Source: an uncultured Kouleothrix sp. (lineage in GTDB: Bacteria; Chloroflexota; Chloroflexia; Chloroflexales; Roseiflexaceae). From it: DNA of 6,792 nt. Each line of letters starts with the position of its first letter. Positions within the stretch are counted from its first letter, which is position 1. Both the position numbers and the translations under genes were made by a program. Shown here in pieces: positions 1-6,289 of the stretch. The DNA lies in the NCBI GenBank assembly GCA_937858455.1, contig CALLYN010000120.1, forward strand, positions 1 to 6,792, written 5' to 3'. The notes under the pieces were generated by a model, which saw only the letters and a list, made by a program, of their open reading frames with translations, searched no databases and was not told the DNA's origin.

Positions 1-170
1 CGCCAGGCCGGCAGCGCCGCCAGCCAGATCAGCGCGCTGGCGAGCGTCACGCGTAGCGCGCCCAGCAGCGGCGGGGGCAGGTCGCGCAGCGCCAGCTTGG
101 CGGCCACGTACGACGAGCCCCAGAACACGTTCGCAAGAACAAGCAGCCCAAACGCCAGCTTTCGGTTCAC
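1..170 (-). CDS. EamA/DMT-family permease, N-terminal part (runs off the left edge)
   Basis: Only the first 56 codons are in the window. The peptide begins with a short basic start (MNRK), then a hydrophobic helix (about residues 5-20) carrying FWGSSYVAAKLAL. This resembles the first membrane helix of EamA (drug/metabolite transporter) proteins, where an FWG(S/G)S(F/Y) motif precedes a lysine-containing second segment. A second hydrophobic stretch covers about residues 43-54. Family members are inner-membrane exporters of amino acids, metabolites or drugs; the substrate cannot be read from this fragment. The start is GTG at 168-170, because no ATG lies in frame nearby. Its Shine-Dalgarno sequence is poor. 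It begins 10 nt after the stop of the upstream chromate-transporter gene, so it is probably the last or a later gene of that operon. Family call fairly sure; substrate unknown. Confidence 0.72.
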   Translation of the reverse strand, partial: MNRKLAFGLLVLANVFWGSSYVAAKLALRDLPPPLLGALRVTLASALIWLAALPAW

Positions 171-180
171 ACACGCACCG

Positions 181-693
181 CTACGAATACAGCAGAATGC
201 CCGCGAGCGCGGCCAGCGCCATCACGCCGATCACCGGCACGCGCCGCGTCGCGCCCAGCCCCAGCGCGCACAGGGCGATCAGCAGGGCGCGCGGCTCGAA
301 GCCAACGCCGCGCATGATCCCAAACAGCACCACCAGAAAGATCCCCGTCACCGCCAGGCTGAGCCCGCGCACAAAGCCCTGCATGGCCGGGTGGCCGCCA
401 AAGCGCCGGTAGAACCCGGCTACCGCCAGCACCGCCAGCGGCGGCAGCGTGATCGCCACCAGCGACAGGAGCGCGCCGCGCAGGCCGCCCACCAGGTAGC
501 CCAGGCTGATCACCCACAGCCCGGTTGGGCCGGGCGATACCTGGCCGATCGCCAGCGCCTCGGCGAACTGGCGGTCGGTGGCCCAGCCGCGCGCCAGCAG
601 GTCCTGGTGCAGAATGGGCAAATTGCCGCTGCCAGTGGTCGAGAACAGCGATGCCTTCAGCAGCAGCCAGAACAGCGTCAGCAGGTCGATCAT
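181..693 (-). CDS. Half-size chromate transporter (CHR domain), second subunit
   Basis: This 170-aa hydrophobic protein has a single CHR domain (Pfam chromate transporter family). Visible family marks are an N-terminal amphipathic/hydrophobic stretch (residues 3-18), ILHQDLLARGW (27-37), and AIGQVSPGPTGL (48-59) with the conserved Gln and PGP, then about four membrane spans (60-95, 107-127, 134-147, 153-169). The usual FGG(F/G) motif is replaced here by STTGSGNLP (18-26). Short CHR proteins normally act as a pair of different subunits in the inner membrane, exporting chromate or another oxyanion by an ion-coupled mechanism; that is family knowledge. ATG at 691-693 is chosen rather than the in-frame ATG 57 nt upstream for two reasons: it forms an ATGA overlap with the stop of the preceding chr gene, and AGGTGG (699-704) lies 5 nt before it. 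Translation is therefore probably coupled to the first subunit. The real substrate may not be chromate. Confidence 0.85.
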   Translation of the reverse strand: MIDLLTLFWLLLKASLFSTTGSGNLPILHQDLLARGWATDRQFAEALAIGQVSPGPTGLWVISLGYLVGGLRGALLSLVAITLPPLAVLAVAGFYRRFGGHPAMQGFVRGLSLAVTGIFLVVLFGIMRGVGFEPRALLIALCALGLGATRRVPVIGVMALAALAGILLYS

Positions 694-1262
694 CGCGGCC
701 ACCTGGCGCGCCACCAGCTGAACAGCGCGAACAGGCCGCCGCAGCCCCACAGCGCGGCCAGCACCGAGATGTGCGCCAGGCTCACCGCCAGCGCGCTGCC
801 AGCGAACAGCGCCACGGCCGCCAGCAGGCTGGCGCGGCCTTCTTTGCGGCTGGCGGCCAGCAGCGGGCGCAGCAGCGAGTAGCCCAGCAGCAGCCCCAGG
901 CCGACCGTTGCAGGCACCACGCCGTGCAGCGCCGCCTGCACCAGCGGCTGGCTTTTAATGGTGGCGTAGGCCGCCGTCAGGCCAATCGTGATCGCGACGC
1001 TGGGCAGCAGCATGCCGAGCAGCGCCAGCGCCACGCCGGCGGCGCCGAGCGCGCGCCAGCCGATCAGGATGGCCATGCCAAACAGGTTGATGCCCGGCGC
1101 GATCTGGCAGATGCCCCAGTCGCGCGTGAAGTCGCTGTCGCTCAGCCAGCCGTGGCGCTCGACGGCCGTGCGCCGGATGAGGTAGAGCGTAGCCGCGCCG
1201 CCGCCGAACGATTGGAGGCCGATGCCGAGCCAGGCGCGCAGAAATTCGGTTTTCGAGATCAT
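690..1262 (-). CDS. Half-size chromate transporter (CHR domain), first subunit
   Basis: This 190-aa protein is the partner of the following CHR gene. It shows SFGGGAATLYLIRR (18-31), the glycine-rich CHR signature, then HGWLSDSDF (37-45) and CQIAPGINLFG (52-62), where PGI stands in place of the usual PGP. Membrane segments fall at about 72-98, 108-134, 146-163 and 166-183. The C-terminus is basic (WWRARWPR). Length and single domain fit the short-chain CHR class, in which two genes in tandem make a heteromeric inner-membrane transporter. The ATG at 1260-1262 is the only sensible start. No strong Shine-Dalgarno sequence is visible (GGAAACGG lies about 10-17 nt upstream), so it may depend on read-through from the synthase-like gene 54 nt upstream. 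The stop TGA overlaps the next gene's ATG by 4 nt. Confidence 0.87.
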   Translation of the reverse strand: MISKTEFLRAWLGIGLQSFGGGAATLYLIRRTAVERHGWLSDSDFTRDWGICQIAPGINLFGMAILIGWRALGAAGVALALLGMLLPSVAITIGLTAAYATIKSQPLVQAALHGVVPATVGLGLLLGYSLLRPLLAASRKEGRASLLAAVALFAGSALAVSLAHISVLAALWGCGGLFALFSWWRARWPR

Positions 1263-1288
1263 CGATAGCTGCCGTTTCCAGGGTTTGC

Positions 1289-1313
1289 GCGGCGGCCTAC
1301 ACCGGGCTGCCGC
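1289..1313 (-). terminator. GC-rich hairpin between the synthase-like gene and the chr pair
   Basis: A 9-pair inverted repeat (1289-1297 with 1305-1313, 7-nt loop) fills the middle of the 54-nt gap. One pair is G-T on the plus strand, which becomes a C/A mismatch on the transcribed (minus) RNA. No run of U follows on the minus strand. It could be a weak or factor-assisted terminator, or just a GC-rich spacer; I cannot tell. Confidence 0.25.
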
Positions 1314-1316
1314 AGG

Positions 1317-2960
1317 CTATACCGCCGCCGATTGGGCGTGCTCCTCCCAGGCGGAATGCTCGGCGGACGGCGCGTAGAACAGGCCCACCAGCTCCATTGC
1401 ATCCTGGTGCGAGATGCCGTTCAGCTTGATGCTGTAGCAGCGGATGAGCTGGGCGATCAGCTCGTCGGCCGCCGATTCGTCGACTGGCCGCTCGCGCTCG
1501 GCCTCGTCGATGTCGTCCAGGCCGGCCAGGCGCGCGCGGATCTCGGCATCAGGGCGCAGCGCCAGCCCCGCGCGCTCGCGCCAGTAGCGCACGTTGCTCT
1601 TGCCGCAGCCGAAGCACGCCAGCACCGGCGTGCGCAGCGGCATGTCGTAGGGCGGCAGGGCACCGGCATACGCGCTGTTGCCGATATCGATGGCCTCTTG
1701 GCCTGCGCTGCCCTCGGCCTGCGCCAGCAGATAGGCGCGCATGGTCGTGTCGGCGTGCACGCCCGAGCCGTCGAACTCGGTGTTGGCCGAGAACGGGCTG
1801 CGGTCGAACACAAACCCGGTGCGCGCCATGATATGGTAGAAGAATGTGTCGGCGTCGCGGTAGCGGTTGACGAACAGCTCGCCCGATGGCAGCGAGCCGA
1901 GCTGCTCGCGCATGGCCTGGCGGATCTGCGGCATCTTGCGCGGGTACAGCAGGATCAGCCGGCGATAGATCGCCTCGAGCAGCGACGAGAGGCCGATCGT
2001 GCCATTGCGCTCGCCGATGCCGAGGATCGAGAAGTCGGGCAGCATGGTGATGCCCAGGCGCATGCACAGCAGCAGCGTGTCGACGTACGTCCGGTCGGCG
2101 TTGCCGATGTCGTTGTGGATGTGGCACTCGAGGAAGCTGAAGTCCATGCCGACACGCCGCAGCACGGCGATGCGGTCGCCCAGGTCGCGCAGCGTCGAGA
2201 GGCCGACGGTATCGGGGATGCCGATGCCGTCGGCCGCGAGCCCGGCCGCCGCAAGCGCCTCGGCCAGGTGCTGGTAGAAGGCCGCGTAGTCGTCGAGCGT
2301 GGTGCGGAAGGCATCTTCCGTGCTGATGCGCACGCAGCCAAAGCCCAGCTCGCGCGCGAGCGCGATGCTCTCGAACGCTTTCGCGGCGATCTGCTCGATC
2401 GACTTGCCGGCGGTGGCCTGCTTGATCTTGCTGGTGCCGATGTACAGATGTACGCGCCGGAAGCCGGCCGCGTGGGCGGCGCGGATGTCGGCCTCGACGC
2501 AGCGGGCGTGCGCGGCGAACTCGATCGCCAGCCCGGCGGCGCACGCCTGCTCGATCAGCCGCTGGTTGAGCGCTTGGCCGTAGCGGTTGGCTGGGTAGGC
2601 CGGCAGCTCGGCCACGCCCACGCCCAGCGCGTCCATGTGCTCGATGCACTGCCAGGCCTCGTCGGCGCTCAGGTGGAAGCCCTGCAGCGTGCCGTCGATC
2701 CGCTCGCCGACAGCCTGCAGCGACTCGCGAAGGCTGAATACGCCGAAGCCCTGCGCCTTCAGGTAGCCGAACAGCCCGAACAGCTCGGTGGCCTCGTGGT
2801 AGCGCTCCTGCGCCGGGTTCTCGCCCGCTAGAAAGGGCGGCGGCTCGTGGCGCGGCCGGCCAATCGCGGCCGGCGACTGATCGCCGCTCTCCGCAGGCTG
2901 CTGCTCGCCGTTCGCCGTTCGCCGATAGTTGGTCGCCGGCCGACGGTCGTCGGTGGTCAT
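1317..2960 (-). CDS. Homocitrate/isopropylmalate synthase-like DRE-TIM metallolyase
   Basis: This 547-aa protein belongs to the HMG-CoA lyase-like (DRE-TIM) family, whose synthases condense acetyl-CoA with a 2-oxo acid. The first 45 residues look disordered and repeat-derived. The barrel then shows FSLRESLQ (75-82) where the family has (L)RDGxQ or, in homocitrate synthases, LREGEQ; AHARCVEADI (150-159); GIPDTVG (247-253); the metal-binding ECHIHND (278-284); GIGERNG (314-320); FDGSGVHAD (396-404), matching the F-x-x-x-SGIH-x-D of LeuA-type enzymes; and FGCGKSNV (450-457), matching the GKHSG-type loop. The C-terminal ~90 residues end without a LeuA allosteric domain, so feedback control of that kind is not expected. 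The start overlaps the GNAT stop as ATGA, with AAGGA (2967-2971) 6 nt upstream. Next to LysW-type lysine genes, homocitrate synthase is the attractive role, but the atypical motifs leave another 2-oxo-acid substrate open. Confidence 0.75.
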   Translation of the reverse strand: MTTDDRRPATNYRRTANGEQQPAESGDQSPAAIGRPRHEPPPFLAGENPAQERYHEATELFGLFGYLKAQGFGVFSLRESLQAVGERIDGTLQGFHLSADEAWQCIEHMDALGVGVAELPAYPANRYGQALNQRLIEQACAAGLAIEFAAHARCVEADIRAAHAAGFRRVHLYIGTSKIKQATAGKSIEQIAAKAFESIALARELGFGCVRISTEDAFRTTLDDYAAFYQHLAEALAAAGLAADGIGIPDTVGLSTLRDLGDRIAVLRRVGMDFSFLECHIHNDIGNADRTYVDTLLLCMRLGITMLPDFSILGIGERNGTIGLSSLLEAIYRRLILLYPRKMPQIRQAMREQLGSLPSGELFVNRYRDADTFFYHIMARTGFVFDRSPFSANTEFDGSGVHADTTMRAYLLAQAEGSAGQEAIDIGNSAYAGALPPYDMPLRTPVLACFGCGKSNVRYWRERAGLALRPDAEIRARLAGLDDIDEAERERPVDESAADELIAQLIRCYSIKLNGISHQDAMELVGLFYAPSAEHSAWEEHAQSAAV

Positions 2961-3430
2961 AGAATATCCTTCTCCATCATCACAAACGTCGTTACGGCGT
3001 AGCCGGGGTGGCGGCGCTCTTCGTACACGCGGTAGCCCAGGCGCTCGTACATGGCGCGCAGGTGCGGCAGCGCCACGCGCACGCCCAGCCGCACCAGCGG
3101 CAGCCCTAGCTCGGCAGCGCGCCGCTCGACATACGCGATCAGCGCTGCGCCGACGCCTTGGCCGCGCCGCTCGGGCAGCACCGCCAGCCGCCCGAGGTAC
3201 ACGTAGCCTTCGCGCGGGCTGTAGTATACCGTGCCGGCCGGCGCGCCGCCGACCAGCGCCAGCACCGCCCGGCCCTCGGCTAGCTTTGCCAGAACTTTCT
3301 CGGCCGTCTCGTCGCGCACGCTCGACGGCGGGTCGAGCCGGTCGCTGTATTCGGCAAATGCGGCCTGGGTGATCGCCACGATTGCCGGGATGTCGGCCTC
3401 GCTGGCCTCTTGGATGATTATATGGTTCAT
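2957..3430 (-). CDS. GNAT-family N-acetyltransferase
   Basis: This 157-aa protein has the GNAT fold order: a first strand with IIIQEAS (4-10), a helix 11-30, a central strand LALVGGAPAGTVYYS (57-71), LGRLAVLPERRGQGVGAAL (79-97) holding the acetyl-CoA pyrophosphate loop R-x-x-G-x-G, a helix to about 108, and the late signature AMYERLGYRVYEER (126-139). It transfers an acetyl group from acetyl-CoA to an amine in the cytoplasm; the acceptor is not evident. The start at 3430 is chosen because the fold begins at once after it. An in-frame ATG 45 nt upstream would add a peptide coded by simple repeats. No Shine-Dalgarno sequence is visible, so expression level may be low. Its TGA overlaps the synthase-like gene's ATG, so the two are probably made together. 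LysW-dependent lysine synthesis needs no acetyl protection, so this enzyme is not an expected pathway member. Confidence 0.85.
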   Translation of the reverse strand: MNHIIIQEASEADIPAIVAITQAAFAEYSDRLDPPSSVRDETAEKVLAKLAEGRAVLALVGGAPAGTVYYSPREGYVYLGRLAVLPERRGQGVGAALIAYVERRAAELGLPLVRLGVRVALPHLRAMYERLGYRVYEERRHPGYAVTTFVMMEKDIL

Positions 3431-3440
3431 AGTGTTGCAC

Positions 3441-3497
3441 TGTGCGTAGTGCATAGTGCGTAGGTTCGCCATCATACGATGCGTCTACGCACTACGC
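3441..3497. repeat. GTAGTGC-type simple repeat tract with an inverted pair
   Basis: The region just upstream of the GNAT gene is built from variants of GTAGTGC / GCACTAC. 3451-3463 (GCATAGTGCGTAG) and 3485-3497 (CTACGCACTACGC) are inverted with one mismatch in 13, around a 21-nt loop. A further direct copy of GTGCGTAG lies at 3442-3449. This looks like a degenerate low-complexity intergenic repeat rather than a gene; it occupies the place where a GNAT promoter or ribosome binding site would be expected. Confidence 0.6.
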
Positions 3498-3508
3498 GCC
3501 ACGCCTTA

Positions 3509-3658
3509 GAGCCTGTTTGAAAGGGCGTGAGCGAGGGGCTTTGCCCCTCGCACTTCCCTTCTGGCGGGTGGCGACCACGAATGTGGCCGCCACCCGCCAG
3601 AAAAAGTGGAAATTTGGAGGGACGAAGTCCCTCCAAACCACCCTTTTCAAACAGCTTC
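3509..3658. mobile_element. 150-bp MITE-like element with terminal inverted repeats and three internal hairpins
   Basis: The ends match as an inverted repeat: left GAGCCTGTTTGAAAGGG (3509-3525), right (read in reverse complement) GAAGCTGTTTGAAAAGGG (3641-3658), differing by two bases and one inserted A. TTA lies on both sides (3506-3508 and 3659-3661), within a longer CTTAGA direct repeat (3505-3510, 3658-3663), so a target duplication is visible. Inside are three stems: 3531-3539/3543-3551 (9 bp, TTT loop); 3561-3572/3589-3600 (12 bp perfect, with an inner CCAC/GTGG stem); 3613-3623/3627-3637 (11 bp, GAA loop). No open reading frame of its own is credible. A 3-bp TNA duplication with GA- ends would fit an IS5-family helper transposase, which is inference. 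It lies between lysY and the GNAT gene. Confidence 0.7.
3601..3637 (-). terminator. Possible intrinsic terminator for lysY, supplied by the MITE-like element
   Basis: On the minus-strand RNA, the 11-bp stem 3637-3627/3623-3613 with a UUC triloop is followed by UUUCCACUUUUU (3612-3601). This is a strong hairpin with an interrupted U tract, starting about 22 nt after the lysY stop. It could end the lysine transcript and separate it from the GNAT-synthase unit. The interrupted tract makes efficiency uncertain. Confidence 0.45.
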
Positions 3659-4696
<1,038 letters not shown>

Positions 4697-4702
4697 AATG
4701 CC

Positions 4703-5281
4703 TCAGATTTCTTTATCTGTGTCTCCGTGGTTCACATAGCCTCGGGCCAGGTGCCACAGCAGCGCGGTGAGCGCCAGGCCGTCGCGGATCTCATTCGCGT
4801 CGATCATGGCCCAGATCTCCTCGGGCGTGAACCAGGCCACGCGCATGATCTCGTTGGTGTCGGTCAGCTCGCCCACGCGCCGCAGCCCGCGCCCGATGAA
4901 GACGTGGAACGTCAGGTTCGAGCTGCCGTTGGCCGGGTGGTAGTGGCCGAGGTAGTCGAGCCGCCTGGCGGTGTAGCCGGTTTCTTCGCGCAGCTCGCGC
5001 CTCGCCGCGTCCTCCAGCGCCTCGCCCTCGTCGACGCGGCCGGCCGGCGCCTCCCAGCCGGTCGTGTCGGTGATGAAGCGGTAGTGCTCGATCAGCAGCA
5101 CGCGGCCGTCGTCGCCGGCAGGCACCACGCACACCGCCGGGCGCGGGTAGTCGAGCACGTGGTGCCCGTCGATCACGCTGCCGTCGGGCAGGCGCACGTC
5201 GTCGCGATGCAGCCGCACCCACGGGCTATCGTAGATCGTCCTGCGGCGCAGCACCTGCCACGGGCGCGGTTTGTCGCTCAT
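4703..5281 (-). CDS. Nudix hydrolase, ADP-ribose pyrophosphatase-like
   Basis: This 192-aa protein has a complete Nudix box, G-x5-E-x7-R-E-L-x-E-E-x-G-Y: G81, E87, R95, E96, L97, E99, E100, G102, Y103. The glutamates bind Mg and drive hydrolysis of a nucleoside diphosphate linked to another moiety. RVLLIEHYRF (60-69), WEAPAGRVDEGE (76-87) and YHPANGSSNLTFHVFIGRGL (114-133) resemble the ADP-ribose/ADP-sugar pyrophosphatase branch, so ADP-ribose is the likely substrate class; specificity is not provable here. AGGAG (5286-5290) lies 4 nt before the ATG. The gene sits between lysX and lysY, where it has no known step in lysine synthesis. Its last residues (NHGDTDKEI) are encoded by a repeat-like sequence (see 4716-4732), so the natural C-terminus may have been shorter, ending near ALLWHLARG (173-181). 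Confidence 0.9.
   Translation of the reverse strand: MSDKPRPWQVLRRRTIYDSPWVRLHRDDVRLPDGSVIDGHHVLDYPRPAVCVVPAGDDGRVLLIEHYRFITDTTGWEAPAGRVDEGEALEDAARRELREETGYTARRLDYLGHYHPANGSSNLTFHVFIGRGLRRVGELTDTNEIMRVAWFTPEEIWAMIDANEIRDGLALTALLWHLARGYVNHGDTDKEI
4716..4732 (-). repeat. ACCACGGAGACACAGA-type dispersed repeat inside the Nudix 3' end
   Basis: On the minus strand this reads AACCACGGAGACACAGA and is followed by TAAAGAAATC. A related copy in the opposite orientation lies at 5299-5315 (ACCACAGAGGACGCGGA). Motifs of the ACCACAGAGACACAGAG kind are, to my knowledge, common intergenic filler in Chloroflexota and some other genomes; that is recollection, not a search. Here it is translated as the last residues of the Nudix protein. 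Confidence 0.45.
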
Positions 5282-5365
5282 ACGGCTCCTGATCTATCAC
5301 CACAGAGGACGCGGAGGCTGAGTGCAAGTGAGTGTTCGCGTCGCTCCATGCTGAATCGCTGTGGT
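5282..5365. repeat. 84-bp lysX-Nudix spacer with ACCACAG/CTGTGGT ends
   Basis: The spacer holds the repeat-like ACCACAGAGGACGCGGA (5299-5315) and, directly beside the lysX stop, CTGTGGT (5359-5365), which is an inverted partner of ACCACAG (5299-5305) at a distance of 53 nt. The Nudix ribosome binding site AGGAG is at 5286-5290. I see no gene here and no convincing terminator, so lysX and the Nudix gene may be on one transcript. Confidence 0.45.
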
Positions 5366-6214
5366 TTAGCTCCCGCGGCCAACCGACACCAGGTAGTCGA
5401 TCACCCGCGCCGGGATGTTGACGCCGGTGGTGTCGATGCTATTGCGGAACTCCATGGTGTAGTTCACTTCATTCACCGTCAGGCGTCCGTCCTGGGCCTC
5501 GAGCACGTCGATCGCCACCACGCCGCCGCCAACGGCCTGGGCCGCGCCGATGCAGATATCGGCCAGCGCAGGCGTCACCGGGCAGTTGCTGGCCTGGCCG
5601 CCGCGCGCGGTGTTGGTGATCCAGTGGGCGCTGGTGCGGTAGATCGCGCAGATGCACTCGTCGCCGACCACGAACGCGCGGATGTCGCGCCCGCCGGCCT
5701 TGGGCACGTACTCCTGGATGTAGAAGATCGAGTGGTGGTATGAGCCGAGGATCTCTTTATGCTCGAGCAGCGCCTCGGCGGCCTCGCGGTCGTTCACCTT
5801 GGCGATCAGGCGGCCCCACGAGCCGATCGCCGGCTTCAGCACCGCCGGGTAGCCCAGCTCTTCGATCGCGCGCAGCGCCGAGGCGGGCGTGAAGGCCATG
5901 AGCGTGCGCGGCGTCGGCACGCCGTGCTTGATCAGCGCCTGGGTGGTCTTGAATTTGTCGCCGCACACGTCGGCCACGGCGGCGGTGTTGACGGTGGGCA
6001 CGCCCGCGTCGTTGAGCGCCTTGAGCGCGTACAGCGCGCGCGAGTGATGGATGCTGCGCTCCAGCACAATGTCGTAGGGGTACTTGCCTTCGTTCAGGTG
6101 AAAGATCACCTCGTCGTCGTCGATCCGCACGTAGTCGAGCCCGCGGCGGTCCATCTCCTGGAACAGCAGCTTTTCCTCGACGCGCACGCGCGAGCACAGG
6201 ACACCGATGCGCAT
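5366..6214 (-). CDS. lysX: LysW-alpha-aminoadipate ligase, RimK-type ATP-grasp (LysX)
   Basis: This 282-aa ligase uses ATP to join the amino group of L-alpha-aminoadipate to the gamma-carboxyl of the C-terminal Glu of LysW, the protecting step of carrier-bound lysine synthesis. It has an N-terminal domain (1-85), then the ATP-grasp: GDKFKT (85-90), [12 protein letters not shown] (124-135), the adenine-contact IQEYV (166-170), [10 protein letters not shown] (175-184), the substrate-side [10 protein letters not shown] (198-207) and metal-binding [10 protein letters not shown] (247-256). Length matches Thermus LysX, and the WITNTARGG and VNEVN-TMEF stretches are almost those of that enzyme. The ATG at 6212-6214 is chosen over ATG 6224-6226, because GGAGAG (6219-6224) lies 4 nt before it. 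Upstream, 75 nt away, is lysW. Some relatives (ArgX) use glutamate for arginine/ornithine; I cannot exclude dual use from sequence alone. Confidence 0.95.
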   Translation of the reverse strand: MRIGVLCSRVRVEEKLLFQEMDRRGLDYVRIDDDEVIFHLNEGKYPYDIVLERSIHHSRALYALKALNDAGVPTVNTAAVADVCGDKFKTTQALIKHGVPTPRTLMAFTPASALRAIEELGYPAVLKPAIGSWGRLIAKVNDREAAEALLEHKEILGSYHHSIFYIQEYVPKAGGRDIRAFVVGDECICAIYRTSAHWITNTARGGQASNCPVTPALADICIGAAQAVGGGVVAIDVLEAQDGRLTVNEVNYTMEFRNSIDTTGVNIPARVIDYLVSVGRGS

Positions 6215-6218
6215 GTTT

Positions 6219-6224
6219 CTCTCC
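6219..6224 (-). promoter_or_regulatory. Ribosome binding site of lysX
   Basis: GGAGAG on the minus strand, 4 nt before the ATG at 6214. It overlaps an in-frame upstream ATG (6224-6226) and so decides in favour of the downstream start, which gives the usual LysX N-terminus [11 protein letters not shown]. Confidence 0.75.
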
Positions 6225-6232
6225 ATAGTGTA

Positions 6233-6275
6233 AGGGCGGAGCATTCCTCGGCAGCGCCGGCGAATGCTTCGCCCT
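6233..6275. repeat. REP-like 43-bp palindrome between lysW and lysX
   Basis: 6233-6246 pairs with 6262-6275 over 14 positions (one is G-T on the plus strand, C/A on the minus). After a mismatch and a wobble, an inner CGGC/GCCG stem (6249-6252/6256-6259) closes on an AGC loop. The arms read AGGGCGGAGCATTC and GAATGCTTCGCCCT. It starts 14 nt after the lysW stop and ends 18 nt before the lysX ATG. No U tract follows on the minus strand, so it looks like a repetitive extragenic palindrome or mRNA-stabilising hairpin rather than a terminator. Confidence 0.65.
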
Positions 6276-6289
6276 GACGGCAACGTGGG

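Noticed and set aside
97..882. Long plus-strand open frame over the chr genes and permease
   Set aside because: Composition is Gln/Arg/Ala-rich and repetitive, with no family motif; it is the antisense shadow of well-supported membrane protein genes in GC-rich DNA.
1332..2831. 499-codon plus-strand open frame opposite the synthase-like gene
   Set aside because: It mirrors a minus-strand gene with clear catalytic motifs, and its own translation is low-complexity (Ala/Gly/Val/Gln-rich) without recognisable domains.
3431..3475. Upstream ATG for the GNAT gene adding 15 residues
   Set aside because: The extra peptide is encoded by the GTAGTGC repeat tract, and the fold begins right after the downstream ATG.
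3451..3497. CRISPR-like repeats
   Set aside because: The repeats are short, degenerate, partly inverted and without regular unique spacers.
3509..3658. A tRNA or other known structured RNA, because of the cloverleaf-like folding
   Set aside because: No tRNA-like T-loop or anticodon features, and the matched ends with flanking TTA fit a mobile element better.
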